From contig JAAZNU010000036.1 in assembly GCA_012798135.1 (NCBI GenBank), positions 1-64,000 on the forward strand: a stretch of DNA of 64,000 nucleotides, in the 5' to 3' direction. The translations under genes were made by a program, and so were the position numbers. The stretch comes from Veillonellaceae bacterium. Lineage in GTDB: Bacteria > Bacillota_C > Negativicutes > UBA1444. Below, in pieces: positions 12,226 to 21,517 of the stretch (within the stretch, counting starts at the first letter, position 1; each line of letters starts with the position of its first letter). The notes beneath the pieces were generated by a model. The model saw only the letters and a list, made by a program, of their open reading frames with translations. It did not search any database and was not told where the DNA came from.

Positions 12226-12269
12226 CCGATGTCACTATGAGTTGTCGTTAGCGGACGAGGAGGGATCAC

Positions 12270-12488
12270 GTGTCCAAACAGGATGTCATTGAAGTGGAAG
12301 GTAAAGTAATTGAGGCTTTACCAAATGCGATGTTTCAGGTACAATTAGAAAATGGGCACGTTGTGTTGGCTCATGTGTCTGGTAAGATTCGGATGCATTT
12401 TATCCGGATTCTGCCGGGTGATCGGGTCACGGTTGAATTGACGCCGTACGATCTGAAACGCGGACGCATAACCTACCGTTTCAAATAG
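12270..12488 (+). CDS. infA: Translation initiation factor IF-1
   Basis: IF-1 (72 aa) is an OB-fold factor that binds the 30S A site during initiation. It contains the family block [18 protein letters not shown] and the ending [14 protein letters not shown] start at 12270 after GAGGAGGG. Confidence 0.97.
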   Translation: MSKQDVIEVEGKVIEALPNAMFQVQLENGHVVLAHVSGKIRMHFIRILPGDRVTVELTPYDLKRGRITYRFK

Positions 12489-12495
12489 AGGATGA

Positions 12496-12648
<153 letters not shown>

Positions 12649-12666
12649 GGGGGTGTATGATTAACC

Positions 12667-13041
12667 ATGGCACGTATTGCAAGTGTGGATTTACCGCGTG
12701 ATAAACGAGTCGAGATAGCTTTGACATACATTTATGGGATCGGGCTCACTCTCTCTCGGGAAATTATTAAAACGACCGGCATCAATCCGGATACTCGCGT
12801 TCGTGATTTGACCGAAGAGGAAGTAGCCAAGATCCGTGAAGCCATTGATAAAGGATACAAGGTGGAAGGCGACCTGCGCCGTGAAGAATCACTCAATATC
12901 AAGCGGCTGATTGAAATTGGGTCCTATCGCGGACGACGTCATCGCCAAGGGTTGCCGGTGCGCGGTCAACGGACAAAGACTAATGCTCGTACTCGCAAAG
13001 GCCCGCGTAAGACGGTCGGCGCGAAACGCAGCAAAGCGTAA
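12667..13041 (+). CDS. rpsM: 30S ribosomal protein S13
   Basis: S13 (124 aa) bridges the 30S head to the 50S subunit and contacts P-site tRNA. It starts [20 protein letters not shown] and has the motif [19 protein letters not shown]. First gene of the alpha-operon part of the cluster. Confidence 0.98.
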   Translation: MARIASVDLPRDKRVEIALTYIYGIGLTLSREIIKTTGINPDTRVRDLTEEEVAKIREAIDKGYKVEGDLRREESLNIKRLIEIGSYRGRRHRQGLPVRGQRTKTNARTRKGPRKTVGAKRSKA

Positions 13042-13058
13042 GAGGGAGGGATAGAAGA

Positions 13059-13451
13059 TTGGCTACCAAAAAAGTTGCCAGGCCTAAGAAACGGGAACGA
13101 AAAAATATTGAAACCGGTGTGGCGCATATTCGGTCCACCTTCAATAATACTTTGGTTACGATAACGGATACCCGCGGCAATGCCATTTCTTGGTCAAGCG
13201 CCGGGATCCAGGGGTTCAAAGGCTCGCGCAAGAGCACTCCGTTCGCGGCCCAGATGGCAGCGGAAACTGCGGCGAAAGCCGCCATGGATCATGGCATGAA
13301 ACAGGTTGAAGTATATGTCAAGGGACCCGGAGCGGGGCGTGAAGCCGCAATTCGTTCTTTGCAGGCAGCGGGGCTCGAAGTGAACATGATCAAAGATGTC
13401 ACTCCCATTCCGCATAATGGCTGCAGGCCGCCAAAGCGCAGAAGAGTATAG
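13059..13451 (+). CDS. rpsK: 30S ribosomal protein S11
   Basis: S11 (130 aa) lines the mRNA exit on the 30S platform. The start is TTG at 13059 ([16 protein letters not shown]) after GAGGGAGGG. The C-terminal signature [17 protein letters not shown] is intact. Confidence 0.97.
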   Translation: MATKKVARPKKRERKNIETGVAHIRSTFNNTLVTITDTRGNAISWSSAGIQGFKGSRKSTPFAAQMAAETAAKAAMDHGMKQVEVYVKGPGAGREAAIRSLQAAGLEVNMIKDVTPIPHNGCRPPKRRRV

Positions 13452-13476
13452 TCATTACGGGAGGAGTTGAAAAGCA

Positions 13477-14109
13477 ATGGCGAAATATGTAGGTCCGGTT
13501 TGCCGGCAATGCCGCCGCGAGGGCGTCAAACTGTTTTTGAAAGGCGAGCGCTGCTATAGCGACAAGTGCGCTTTTTCCCGTCGTGGCTACGCACCGGGAC
13601 AACATGGGCAGGGTCAGGGTCGCAAAAAAGTGTCCGAATATGGCCTGCAGCTTCGTGAGAAGCAAAAGGCCCGCCGGATTTATGGTGTATTGGAACGTCA
13701 GTTCCGCAGTTATTTTGAAAAAGCGGAACGTCAAAAGGGAATTACCGGCGAGAATTTGCTGGTTTTGTTGGAACGCCGTCTGGACAATCTCGTATACCGG
13801 ATGGGACTGGCGTCAAGCCGTACCCAGGCTCGCCAGTTGGTCATGCACGGCCATTTCGAAGTTGGCGGCCGTCGCGTTGATATCCCTTCCTACCTCGTTC
13901 GTAGCGGTGAAGTGATCAAAGTCTGCGAAAAGAGCAAGGAATCCCCGTTGATTCAGGGAATTGCCCAGGAATTGCCGCATAAGACGATTCCGGCTTGGCT
14001 GAATGTCGTTGTCAACGACCTGAGTGGAACGTTGGTTCGTTATCCCAGCCGCGAGGAAATGGATGTTTCCATTCAGGAGCATCTCATCGTCGAACTGTAT
14101 TCGCGGTAA
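13477..14109 (+). CDS. rpsD: 30S ribosomal protein S4, zinc-type
   Basis: S4 (210 aa) nucleates 30S assembly. Cysteines 9, 12, 26 and 31 form the zinc knuckle of the C+ form of S4. The S4 RNA-binding domain follows (about residues 98-160, [20 protein letters not shown]). In several species S4 represses the alpha operon. Only rpoA and rplQ follow it here. Confidence 0.98.
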   Translation: MAKYVGPVCRQCRREGVKLFLKGERCYSDKCAFSRRGYAPGQHGQGQGRKKVSEYGLQLREKQKARRIYGVLERQFRSYFEKAERQKGITGENLLVLLERRLDNLVYRMGLASSRTQARQLVMHGHFEVGGRRVDIPSYLVRSGEVIKVCEKSKESPLIQGIAQELPHKTIPAWLNVVVNDLSGTLVRYPSREEMDVSIQEHLIVELYSR

Positions 14110-14166
14110 TGACCACCCTCGACTGATGATTCAATATAGCTTGCGCAGAGAGGGGGCTTTTGCAGG

Positions 14167-15096
14167 ATGAATGAAACAAAACTTGAAACTGTTGAGTTAA
14201 ACGCGGACTATCGGTATGGCAAATTTGTTTGCGAACCATTGGAGCGCGGTTACGGAACTACCCTTGGCAATAGTTTGCGTCGGGTTTTGCTGTCCTCGCT
14301 GGAAGGTTCCGCCGTCACATCCGTGAAGATCGATGGGGTCCTTCATGAATTTGCCACGATTCCGGGAGTACGCGAAGACGTGACGGATATTATCCTCAAT
14401 CTTAAGGAATTGTGTCTGAAATCCCATTCCGATGAAATTCATACCATGCGCATCGACTTTGAAGGCGGCGGCGAGGTAACGGCGGGCGACATCGATGTTA
14501 GTTCCGATTTGGATATTTTGAATCCGGATTTACATTTGGCTACAGTCGAAGAGGGCTTTTCCCTGCGGATGGAAATGACAGTGGAACAGGGAAAAGGCTA
14601 TGTTTCCGCCGATAAAAACAAAAAGGCGGATCACGTGATCGGAATCATTCCCGTTGATTCGATCTTTTCGCCCGTTTTAAAAGTGAATTTTATTGTAGAG
14701 GATACCCGGGTCGGCAATCGCACCGACTATGACAAACTGACGCTGGAAATCTGGACGGATGGTAGCATTCGACCGGATGAGGCGCTGGGTAAGGCAGCGG
14801 AGATTTTACAAGACTCGTTGTCGATTTTCCGCCTGACAGGTGATTTGCCGGTAGTCGGTGTGGTGGAAGCTCCCGTCGGCAATAAGAATCCCGGCGAAAT
14901 GACGATCGAAGAATTGGATCTGTCGGTTCGTTCTTACAATTGTCTCAAACGCGCGGGCATCAATTTCGTGTCGGATCTGGCCCAGAAAACCGAGGACGAA
15001 ATGATGAAAGTCCGGAATCTTGGCCGGAAATCTTTGGATGAAGTGAAGAAAAAGTTGATTGATATTGGCGTTTCCATGCGGGAAGAAGAAGACTGA
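14167..15096 (+). CDS. rpoA: RNA polymerase subunit alpha
   Basis: RpoA (309 aa) is the scaffold of RNA polymerase. The N-terminal assembly domain contains [21 protein letters not shown] flexible linker near residue 235 leads to the C-terminal helix-hairpin-helix domain (about 245-300, [20 protein letters not shown]) that contacts UP elements and activators. It starts 57 bases after rpsD with AGAGAGGGGG upstream. Confidence 0.98.
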   Translation: MNETKLETVELNADYRYGKFVCEPLERGYGTTLGNSLRRVLLSSLEGSAVTSVKIDGVLHEFATIPGVREDVTDIILNLKELCLKSHSDEIHTMRIDFEGGGEVTAGDIDVSSDLDILNPDLHLATVEEGFSLRMEMTVEQGKGYVSADKNKKADHVIGIIPVDSIFSPVLKVNFIVEDTRVGNRTDYDKLTLEIWTDGSIRPDEALGKAAEILQDSLSIFRLTGDLPVVGVVEAPVGNKNPGEMTIEELDLSVRSYNCLKRAGINFVSDLAQKTEDEMMKVRNLGRKSLDEVKKKLIDIGVSMREEED

Positions 15097-15112
15097 GTAA
15101 GGAGGGTGGAGA

Positions 15113-15451
15113 ATGGCTTACAGAAAGTTCGGACGGGATTCAAGCGCCCGTAAAGCTATGCTGCGCGACGTTGTCACCGCTCTGTTTGAAAAAGAGCGGA
15201 TCGAGACGACCGAAGCCAAGGCAAAGGAAGTCAGCGGGCTGGCCGATGAAATGATTACGCTGGCCAAACGCGGCGATTTGCACGCCCGGCGCCAGGCGCT
15301 GGCGTTCATGACGGACGAAGCCGTGGTTCGGAAATTGTTCGACACAATCGCACCGAAGTACAAAGAACGTCAGGGCGGCTATACCCGAGTTTTGAAACTG
15401 GGACCCCGCCAAGGTGACGCGGCGCTGATGGCGATACTGGAACTGGTGTAA
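15113..15451 (+). CDS. rplQ: 50S ribosomal protein L17
   Basis: L17 (112 aa) lies near the tunnel exit. It begins [19 protein letters not shown] and ends with the family pattern [20 protein letters not shown]. It is the last gene of the ribosomal string, since a terminator follows within 12 bases. Confidence 0.98.
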   Translation: MAYRKFGRDSSARKAMLRDVVTALFEKERIETTEAKAKEVSGLADEMITLAKRGDLHARRQALAFMTDEAVVRKLFDTIAPKYKERQGGYTRVLKLGPRQGDAALMAILELV

Positions 15452-15462
15452 ATGGCTTTAGG

Positions 15463-15490
15463 GGCGACCGCAAGGGTCGCCTTTCTTTTT
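15463..15490 (+). terminator. Intrinsic terminator after rplQ
   Basis: Stem GGCGACC / GGTCGCC with loop GCAAG is followed by TTTCTTTTTT. It closes the ribosomal-rpoA transcript before the ECF transporter genes. Confidence 0.88.
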
Positions 15491-15524
15491 TAGGCCGCAG
15501 GGAAGGATGCGTGGGCTCGATACA

Positions 15525-16349
15525 ATGCTGCAGATAAACAATGTGTGTCACGCTTATCGGAATGAGAATGGGGAAGAGCTGTGGGCTCTGGACCATGTGA
15601 GTCTGGATATTGCCGCCGGCGAATTCGTGGCGGTGATTGGCCGCAACGGGTCGGGAAAATCTACATTGGCCAAACATTTGAACGCACTGCTGGTTCCCAG
15701 CGAAGGGACCTGCATCGTTGACGGACTGGATACCAGGGATGCCGCCCAGCTCTGGGATATTCGGCAGCGGGTGGGCATGGTGTTTCAGAATCCGGATAAT
15801 CAAATTGTCGCCTCGATTGTGGAGGAAGATGTCGCCTTTGGACCGGAAAATCTAGGCTTGCCTCCAGTGGAGATTCGACAGCGCGTGGAAGAAGCCCTGA
15901 CCATGGTGGGCATGACGGAATATCGCCTGCACGGGCCGCACTTGCTGTCCGGCGGCCAAAAACAGCGGGTGGCGATTGCCGGCGTGTTGGCAATGCAGCC
16001 GCGTTGTCTGGTCCTGGACGAACCGACCGCCATGCTTGACCCCGTGGGTCGGGCGGAAGTGTTGGATGCTGTCTGCCGTTTGCATCGCGAGGAAGGAATT
16101 ACTGTCGTCTACATCACGCATTTTATGGAAGAGGCAGTGGCGGCCGGCCGGGTCGTCGTGATGGATGCGGGCAGGGTGATCTTGGATGGTGCGCCGGGAG
16201 AAGTGTTCCAGGATGTGGATAAGATTCGCGGGTTGGGGCTGGATGTGCCGGTCGCGGCGGATGTTGCGTCCCAACTGCGCCGCCGGGGGATGGACCTGCC
16301 GCCGGGAATCACAACGAACGAAGGATTGGCGGCGGCGTTATGTCTATAG
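15525..16349 (+). CDS. ecfA1: ECF transporter ATPase EcfA1
   Basis: First ATPase of the energy-coupling-factor vitamin/metal uptake module (274 aa from this start). Walker A GRNGSGKS is at about 39-46, the signature LSGGQKQRV and Walker B LVLDEPTAMLDP follow. I choose ATG 15525 (MLQINNVCHAY) because family members start there. ATG 15507 in frame would add six residues. It overlaps ecfA2 by ten bases. The module sits in its conserved place between rplQ and truA, and no S-component is nearby, so it probably serves several substrate-binding subunits encoded elsewhere. Confidence 0.93.
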   Translation: MLQINNVCHAYRNENGEELWALDHVSLDIAAGEFVAVIGRNGSGKSTLAKHLNALLVPSEGTCIVDGLDTRDAAQLWDIRQRVGMVFQNPDNQIVASIVEEDVAFGPENLGLPPVEIRQRVEEALTMVGMTEYRLHGPHLLSGGQKQRVAIAGVLAMQPRCLVLDEPTAMLDPVGRAEVLDAVCRLHREEGITVVYITHFMEEAVAAGRVVVMDAGRVILDGAPGEVFQDVDKIRGLGLDVPVAADVASQLRRRGMDLPPGITTNEGLAAALCL

Positions 16350-17212
16350 TGCTGGAAAATGTAACCTACACATATATGCCGGATACTCCCTACCAACGGG
16401 AAGCATTGCGCAATATCAATCTGACCATCGCTCCAGGGGAATTTCTGGGAGTAATCGGCCACACCGGATCTGGGAAGTCAACTTTGGTCCAGCACTTGAA
16501 TGGCCTGTTGCTGCCCACTTCGGGAACAGTATCGGTCGACGGCATGAATCTGCAGAACAAGTCGACCGACAGCAAACGAATCCGGCAGCGAGTAGGCATG
16601 GTGTTCCAGTACCCGGAGCATCAGTTGTTTGAAGAAACCATTTATGACGATATTGCATTTGGTCCGCGCAATCTGGGACTGAGCGCCGACGAAGTGGCGC
16701 AGCGGGTGGAATCGGCCATGGACCGGGTGGGATTGCCGCCTGCGGAGTATGCCACGCGATCGCCGTTTCGCCTGAGCGGCGGCCAGATGCGCCGGGTGGC
16801 CATTGCCGGCGTAATTGCGCTGCAACCGGAATACCTGGTGCTGGATGAACCGTCGGCGGGGTTGGATCCCCGCGGCCGGGATGAGATCTTTGAACAAATT
16901 CTGCAATTGTATCATAGCACCGGGATGGCGGTTATCCTGGTTACGCACAACATGGAGGATGTGGCCCGCCTGGCGAAACGTTTGCTGGTGATGAACCGGG
17001 GACGGATTGAATTTGACGGGGGGCCGGCGGAACTGTTCCATGATTCAGCGCTGCCGCTTCATGATTTTGGCATCAGCCTTCCTTATATGACCGAATTACT
17101 CCGGTTCCTGCGAGGCCGGGGGCTTGCACTGGACGATACGCTGTTGGCGGCCGACGCCGTTGCCGCCGCGATTCAGGCTGAACTGGCATTGAAGAGGACT
17201 TCATCATGTTGA
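16340..17212 (+). CDS. ecfA2: ECF transporter ATPase EcfA2
   Basis: Second ATPase of the module (290 aa). Walker A GHTGSGKS, Q-loop region MVFQYPEHQLFEETI, signature LSGGQMRRVAIAG and Walker B LVLDEPSAGLDP are all present. EcfA1 and EcfA2 act as a heterodimer on the cytoplasmic face and drive EcfT. It overlaps ecfA1 and ecfT, so the three are tightly coupled. Confidence 0.95.
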   Translation: MSIVLENVTYTYMPDTPYQREALRNINLTIAPGEFLGVIGHTGSGKSTLVQHLNGLLLPTSGTVSVDGMNLQNKSTDSKRIRQRVGMVFQYPEHQLFEETIYDDIAFGPRNLGLSADEVAQRVESAMDRVGLPPAEYATRSPFRLSGGQMRRVAIAGVIALQPEYLVLDEPSAGLDPRGRDEIFEQILQLYHSTGMAVILVTHNMEDVARLAKRLLVMNRGRIEFDGGPAELFHDSALPLHDFGISLPYMTELLRFLRGRGLALDDTLLAADAVAAAIQAELALKRTSSC

Positions 17213-18003
17213 CAGATATCATGCTGGGACAATATTTTCCGGGAAATTCCTTCGTACATAAACTGGACCCGCGCAACAAAATCGTACTGACACTTGTTTT
17301 CATCGGCAGCATTTTCCTGGCGGCCAGTTATGACGGGTATTTGTTGTTGGGCCTGTTCCTGTGCCTGTCCACGGCGGTATCCGGAATTCCGGCCAAGATT
17401 ATGCTGCGTTCGATCAAGCCGTTGTGGATTATTCTGTTGCTCACGGCGGGAATCCATATTTTTATGACGCCGGGCACCGCCTTGTTGAGCGTTGGACCGC
17501 TGAGCATTACGCAGGAAGGGGTACGTCAGGCAGTTCAGATGTCGGCCCGCCTGGTTTTTCTGATTATGATGTCCTCGCTGCTGACCTTTACCACCTCGCC
17601 CATCGCGTTGACGGACGCGGTGGAGCGTCTCCTGTCGCCGCTCAAATATGTCAAGGCACCGGTTCATGAACTGGCGATGATGATGACGATTGCCTTGCGG
17701 TTTGTGCCGACCTTGCTGGAAGAAGCGGACCGGATCATGAAAGCGCAGATGGCGCGCGGCGCCGATTTCTCTTCCGGAAATCTCCTGAAACGCGGCCAGA
17801 ATATGGTTCCCTTGTTGGTCCCTCTGTTTATCAGCGCATTTCGCCGTGCGGACGACTTGGCGACGGCGATGGAAGCCCGTTGTTATAGGGGCGGGGAACA
17901 CCGGACCCGGATGAAGGAGCTGCAGTTCGGTTTGCGCGATGTTGCCGCCGCATTGGTTTTTGCGGGCTTGGTGGCGGCATTGGGATGGCTGAAATGGGGA
18001 TGA
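17206..18003 (+). CDS. ecfT: ECF transporter transmembrane protein EcfT
   Basis: Membrane scaffold of the ECF transporter (265 aa). Hydrophobic segments alternate with two cytoplasmic coupling motifs of the A-R-G type: MKAQMARGADFSSG (near residue 180) and ATAMEARCYRGG (near residue 220). It starts MLTDIMLGQYFPGNS, a typical EcfT opening. It overlaps ecfA2 by seven bases and truA by four. Confidence 0.95.
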   Translation: MLTDIMLGQYFPGNSFVHKLDPRNKIVLTLVFIGSIFLAASYDGYLLLGLFLCLSTAVSGIPAKIMLRSIKPLWIILLLTAGIHIFMTPGTALLSVGPLSITQEGVRQAVQMSARLVFLIMMSSLLTFTTSPIALTDAVERLLSPLKYVKAPVHELAMMMTIALRFVPTLLEEADRIMKAQMARGADFSSGNLLKRGQNMVPLLVPLFISAFRRADDLATAMEARCYRGGEHRTRMKELQFGLRDVAAALVFAGLVAALGWLKWG

Positions 18004-18794
18004 CACCGGCTGGCGACCGCCGCAACCTGAAATTGATCGTGGCGTATGACGGCAGTGGTTATCATGGCTTTCAGCGGCAGCTGAATGCGTTGACGGTCCA
18101 ACAGGTATTGGAGGAGAAACTGTCGCTCCTGCTGGGTGAGACCGTCGCCGTGGCCGGGGCTGCCAGAACCGATGCCGGCGTCCATGCTTACGGGCAGGTG
18201 ATCAGCCTACGTACGGCCGGCGCGATTCCGGTGGATCGGATTCCGGCGGCGACGCGGGGAATCTTGCCGCGTGATATTGCCGTCCTATCCGCGGCGGCGG
18301 TGACGTCGGACTTTCATGCCCGTTTTTCGGCGACCGGAAAAATCTATCTTTACCGGATTTTGAACTCGCCGCACCCGGATCCGATCATGCGCAATTATGT
18401 CTGGCAAGTGGAGCGGGCACTGGACGACGGCCTTATCAATCTGGCACTGGAAATGTTGGTGGGGGAGAATCATTTCGGCGCATTCCAGGCCGCCGGCAGC
18501 TCCGCCCGAAATCCGGTGCGGACGCTTTATTCGGCCCGATGTGTCCGGCGGGATGAGCAACTGGAATTTCAGTTTCACGGCAACGGATTTTTGTATCACA
18601 TGATTCGCAACATTGTCGGCACGGTCACGGAGGTTGGTGCCGGGAAAATATCTCTGTCGGACTTCGCAGCCATTTTTGCCGGCCGGGACCGCAAACAGGC
18701 GGGGGCTACGGCCCCACCGAACGGATTGTATCTTAAGGAAGTATTCTATGAAAAGCCTGCAAAAAACCTTGACAACCCCCCTGACTTCAAATAA
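18000..18794 (+). CDS. truA: tRNA pseudouridine synthase A
   Basis: TruA modifies uridines 38-40 of the tRNA anticodon stem. The catalytic aspartate is in AARTDAGVHAYGQV, and the fold motif HGNGFLYHMIRNIVGT is present. I take ATG 18000, which overlaps the ecfT stop as ATGA (264 aa). In-frame ATGs at 17985 and 17994 are alternatives. The 3' end of the gene contains the rplM promoter. Confidence 0.95.
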   Translation: MTPAGDRRNLKLIVAYDGSGYHGFQRQLNALTVQQVLEEKLSLLLGETVAVAGAARTDAGVHAYGQVISLRTAGAIPVDRIPAATRGILPRDIAVLSAAAVTSDFHARFSATGKIYLYRILNSPHPDPIMRNYVWQVERALDDGLINLALEMLVGENHFGAFQAAGSSARNPVRTLYSARCVRRDEQLEFQFHGNGFLYHMIRNIVGTVTEVGAGKISLSDFAAIFAGRDRKQAGATAPPNGLYLKEVFYEKPAKNLDNPPDFK

Positions 18795-18797
18795 AAT
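18769..18797 (+). promoter_or_regulatory. Sigma-A-type promoter of rplM-rpsI
   Basis: TTGACA (18769-18774), 17-base spacer, TAAAAT (18792-18797). It lies across the truA stop codon, so L13-S9 can be transcribed independently of the ECF/truA unit. The roughly 85-base leader that follows could hold an L13 autoregulatory structure. Confidence 0.8.
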
Positions 18798-18888
18798 GAA
18801 CTATGCGAGATTTGTCAGAGTATCCACTAGCCCCGGAACTTTGATGTGTCGCAACCCCTGGAACATGTTTTAACGAGGAGGAGCCCTG

Positions 18889-19326
18889 ATGGATACATTT
18901 ATGGCAAAAGCCGCAGACGTCGAGCGCAAATGGTATGTCGTCGACGCCGCCGGCAAAGCGCTTGGCCGGGTTGCTGCGGAAGTGGCGAAGGTCCTGCGTG
19001 GCAAACATAAACCTATTTTTACGCCCCATATGGATACCGGCGATCATGTCATCGTGATCAACGCCGCCCAGGTCGTGCTGACAGGCAATAAAGCGACACA
19101 GAAACTCTATTTCCGTCACTCCGGATATCAGAGCGGCGCCAAGTTCACCGTTGCCGGCAAACTGTTGGCGACCCGCCCCGAACGCGCCATGGAAATGGCC
19201 GTTAAGGGAATGCTGCCCAAAAATCGGCTGGGTGCGGATATGTACAGAAAACTCAAGGTCTATGCCGGCGCGGAGCATCCTCATGCAGCGCAGCAACCCG
19301 AAGTCCTTGAAATTAATGTGCGATAG
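18889..19326 (+). CDS. rplM: 50S ribosomal protein L13
   Basis: L13 (145 aa) is an early 50S assembly protein. It has the family blocks [20 protein letters not shown] and [22 protein letters not shown] at 18889 follows ACGAGGAGGAG. An ATG four codons later is a possible alternative. Co-transcribed with rpsI. Confidence 0.97.
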   Translation: MDTFMAKAADVERKWYVVDAAGKALGRVAAEVAKVLRGKHKPIFTPHMDTGDHVIVINAAQVVLTGNKATQKLYFRHSGYQSGAKFTVAGKLLATRPERAMEMAVKGMLPKNRLGADMYRKLKVYAGAEHPHAAQQPEVLEINVR

Positions 19327-19349
19327 CGATTGGTGAGGAGGAACAGTTG

Positions 19350-19748
19350 ATGGCAAAGACTCCGGTTATTTATTACGCGACGGGCCGGCGCAAGACTTCC
19401 ACTGCCCGGGTTCGTTTGGTTCCGGGAACCGGTAAAATTTTGATCAATGGTCATGCCTACGAGGAGTATTTTGGGCTGCAGACACTGCAACTGGTGATCA
19501 AACAACCGTTGAACCTGACCGATACTCTGGCTAAATACGATGTTTTGGCCCGCGTGGACGGCGGCGGATTTTCCGGCCAGGCCGGCGCAGTACGTCACGG
19601 CATCGCCCGCGCCTTGCTCCGCGTGGACAGCGAATATCGTCCGGCGCTCAAGAAAGCTGGCTTCCTGACTCGTGATCCGCGCGAGAAGGAACGTCGCAAA
19701 TACGGCCTCAAGAAAGCCCGTAAGGCGTCCCAGTACTCGAAACGTTAA
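19350..19748 (+). CDS. rpsI: 30S ribosomal protein S9
   Basis: S9 (132 aa) reaches the P-site tRNA with its C-terminal tail, here ending in [10 protein letters not shown], the invariant-type basic tail. The start is ATG 19350, eight bases after GAGGAGG. The TTG just before it is too close. A terminator follows directly. Confidence 0.97.
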   Translation: MAKTPVIYYATGRRKTSTARVRLVPGTGKILINGHAYEEYFGLQTLQLVIKQPLNLTDTLAKYDVLARVDGGGFSGQAGAVRHGIARALLRVDSEYRPALKKAGFLTRDPREKERRKYGLKKARKASQYSKR

Positions 19749-19759
19749 TTGGCAGTTTC

Positions 19760-19794
19760 AAAACCCGGAAAAGTATTTTCCGGGTTTTGTTTTT
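19760..19794 (+). terminator. Intrinsic terminator after rpsI
   Basis: Perfect 13-bp stem AAAACCCGGAAAA / TTTTCCGGGTTTT with a GTA loop, followed by GTTTTTG. It separates rplM-rpsI from the hypothetical exported protein. Confidence 0.9.
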
Positions 19795-19887
19795 GTGCAG
19801 GATTCCCGGCTGGTCAGGTCAAATATAAATAATACGAAATTTTACGATGAACTCGACCAAGGGTCATTGCAACAGGGGGAATGAAAG

Positions 19888-20604
19888 ATGAAGAAACTGA
19901 TTTTGGCTGGCTTGGCGCTATGCATTCTATTGACGGGAAGTCCGGCATTCGCCGGTCTGGGCGATACTCGGGAAACCATCGGCCAGCAGTACGGCGACTA
20001 CCGCTTGGTCCTTGATACCGACAACCAGCCCTGGACCAAGGAGCAGTGGGAAAAAAGCGGTTACAAAAAAGCTCAGGCCGATACTTACACCTACCGGTTC
20101 CGGCGGGCGGACATCGGCATTGGCTTGGATGTAAAATATGAAGGGGACAAGCCCGGGTCGTTTGTGCGCATGCAGCGGTTTACGCCGGATATGCCGTTCC
20201 AGATCAAGGATTTCCAGAAGATGTTCCCGGAACTCTATCCGCTCGTTTCCTCGGCCGACTCCGTGGTGTTCGCCACCTACAAGGAATTGACCCGCAACCT
20301 GATGGAGAAAAATTCGCCGGTTTCGATGGGGGTGGCGGTGAAAACCGATCTTGGCGGTAGCCGTAAAGGATACTTCACCCTGCTGGCCTTCAACGTTCAG
20401 GATGAAGGACGGCTGATCAAAGACGCAAAATATATTGATGCGAACACGTATATCCGGGAATTTACCATTGAGCGTACCTATCTCTCCGTTCTCAAGGATA
20501 ACCTGAACGGGGAGTGGCAAGAAATGCAGAACTTCTTCGTGCCGAATGCCAAACCGTCGACGTCGCCGGCCAAGCCGGCCGCCAAGAAGAAATCCGGCAA
20601 ATAG
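19888..20604 (+). CDS. Exported protein of unknown function
   Basis: I do not recognise this 238-aa protein. A clear signal peptide is visible (MKKLILAGLALCILLTGSPAFA, cut after AFA at about residue 22). The mature part is polar, with aromatic-rich segments (YTYRFRRADIGIGLDVKYEG) and no repeats, cysteine motifs or membrane anchor. The C-terminal tail is low in complexity and basic (PAKPAAKKKSGK), perhaps for binding cell-wall polymers or nucleic acid. It stands alone between the rpsI terminator and a terminator shared with the convergent mtgA. ATG at 19888 follows CAGGGGGAATGAAAG. Confidence 0.8.
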   Translation: MKKLILAGLALCILLTGSPAFAGLGDTRETIGQQYGDYRLVLDTDNQPWTKEQWEKSGYKKAQADTYTYRFRRADIGIGLDVKYEGDKPGSFVRMQRFTPDMPFQIKDFQKMFPELYPLVSSADSVVFATYKELTRNLMEKNSPVSMGVAVKTDLGGSRKGYFTLLAFNVQDEGRLIKDAKYIDANTYIREFTIERTYLSVLKDNLNGEWQEMQNFFVPNAKPSTSPAKPAAKKKSGK

Positions 20605-20627
20605 GAAAATCTCATACGGACATACTG

Positions 20628-20658
20628 AGGCCCGGCAGGCAGTCGCCTGTCCGGGCCT
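20628..20658. terminator. Hairpin between convergent genes (hypothetical/mtgA)
   Basis: AGGCCCGG-CAGGC pairs with GCCTG-T-CCGGGCCT (one bulged T) in the 92-base gap between two convergent genes. The T-run is short on both sides, so it is probably a weak bidirectional terminator. Confidence 0.55.
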
Positions 20659-20696
20659 TGCTTACGCCGAAAGACGTTATGGGGTTGCGAAAACGC

Positions 20697-21416
20697 TCAG
20701 TTGTCGAACCGCAGCGGCGCATTACGGGCTTCGTCCGCCTGACGCTCTGTAATAAAGCTGTACTTGACCATGGCCGCCAAAACGATTCTTTGGCGCTGCC
20801 GGGCCTTTTCGAGGTTGACCAGCGGAGAATAGACCGAGGGAGCGGCCGGCAGGCCGGCGATGAGCGAAGCTTCGGCCAGCGTGAGATCACGGGGTGCTTT
20901 GCCAAAGTAGGTCTGGGCGGCCTCGTTGATTCCGTAAGCGCCCGAGCCAAAATAAATCGTGTTGACATACATCTCCAGGATTTCCGACTTGGAGAACTGT
21001 AGTTCCATCAACCAGGTGAGCGGAATTTCCAGGGCTTTGCGGCTCCAGGTACGGTCTTGGGATAAAAACAAATTTTTGACCAATTGCTGTGTGATTGTGC
21101 TGCCGCCTTCCTTTAGTTCGCCGGATTGCAGATTGACGAGTACGGCCCGAAACACCGCTTCCATGTCGATCCCGCTATGTTGGTGAAACCGGTTGTCCTC
21201 GACGGCGATCAGGGCTTGCTGAAAGGTGACGGGAACTTGCGATAGGGCGACATAGTTTTTTCGGTCCAGTTTACTGTTGACATAAGTGCGAAACGATACG
21301 GCGGACTTGGCTTTTTGCAGATAAGACGGCAACGGGTTTTCCCCGCCCGAGCTGCTCCAGCCGAAATATAAGCCGCCTGCCAGACACAGCAGCAAGATCC
21401 ATTTGATACAACGCAT
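20697..21416 (-). CDS. mtgA: Monofunctional peptidoglycan transglycosylase
   Basis: A glycosyltransferase family 51 enzyme (239 aa) that polymerises lipid II into glycan strands at the outer face of the inner membrane. One N-terminal membrane helix (CIKWILLLCLAGGLYFG) is followed by the GT51 motifs EDNRFHQHSGID, GGSTITQQLVKNLF and FGSGAYGINEAAQTYFGK. There is no transpeptidase domain, hence monofunctional. I start it at ATG 21416 (MRCIKW), preceded on its strand by CGGAGGAAT. A frame extension to 21470 lacks a ribosome site. It is convergent with the exported protein and divergent from the MEMO1-like gene. Confidence 0.9.
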   Translation of the reverse strand: MRCIKWILLLCLAGGLYFGWSSSGGENPLPSYLQKAKSAVSFRTYVNSKLDRKNYVALSQVPVTFQQALIAVEDNRFHQHSGIDMEAVFRAVLVNLQSGELKEGGSTITQQLVKNLFLSQDRTWSRKALEIPLTWLMELQFSKSEILEMYVNTIYFGSGAYGINEAAQTYFGKAPRDLTLAEASLIAGLPAAPSVYSPLVNLEKARQRQRIVLAAMVKYSFITERQADEARNAPLRFDN

Positions 21417-21517
21417 GTATTCCTCCGAAAATTTACGATTTACAGCCGGAGTAGCAGGATTTACAACCAAGGCTGTGGAAAATGCAAGTCAGTATGGAAA
21501 CAAGGGGGGCGATGTTC

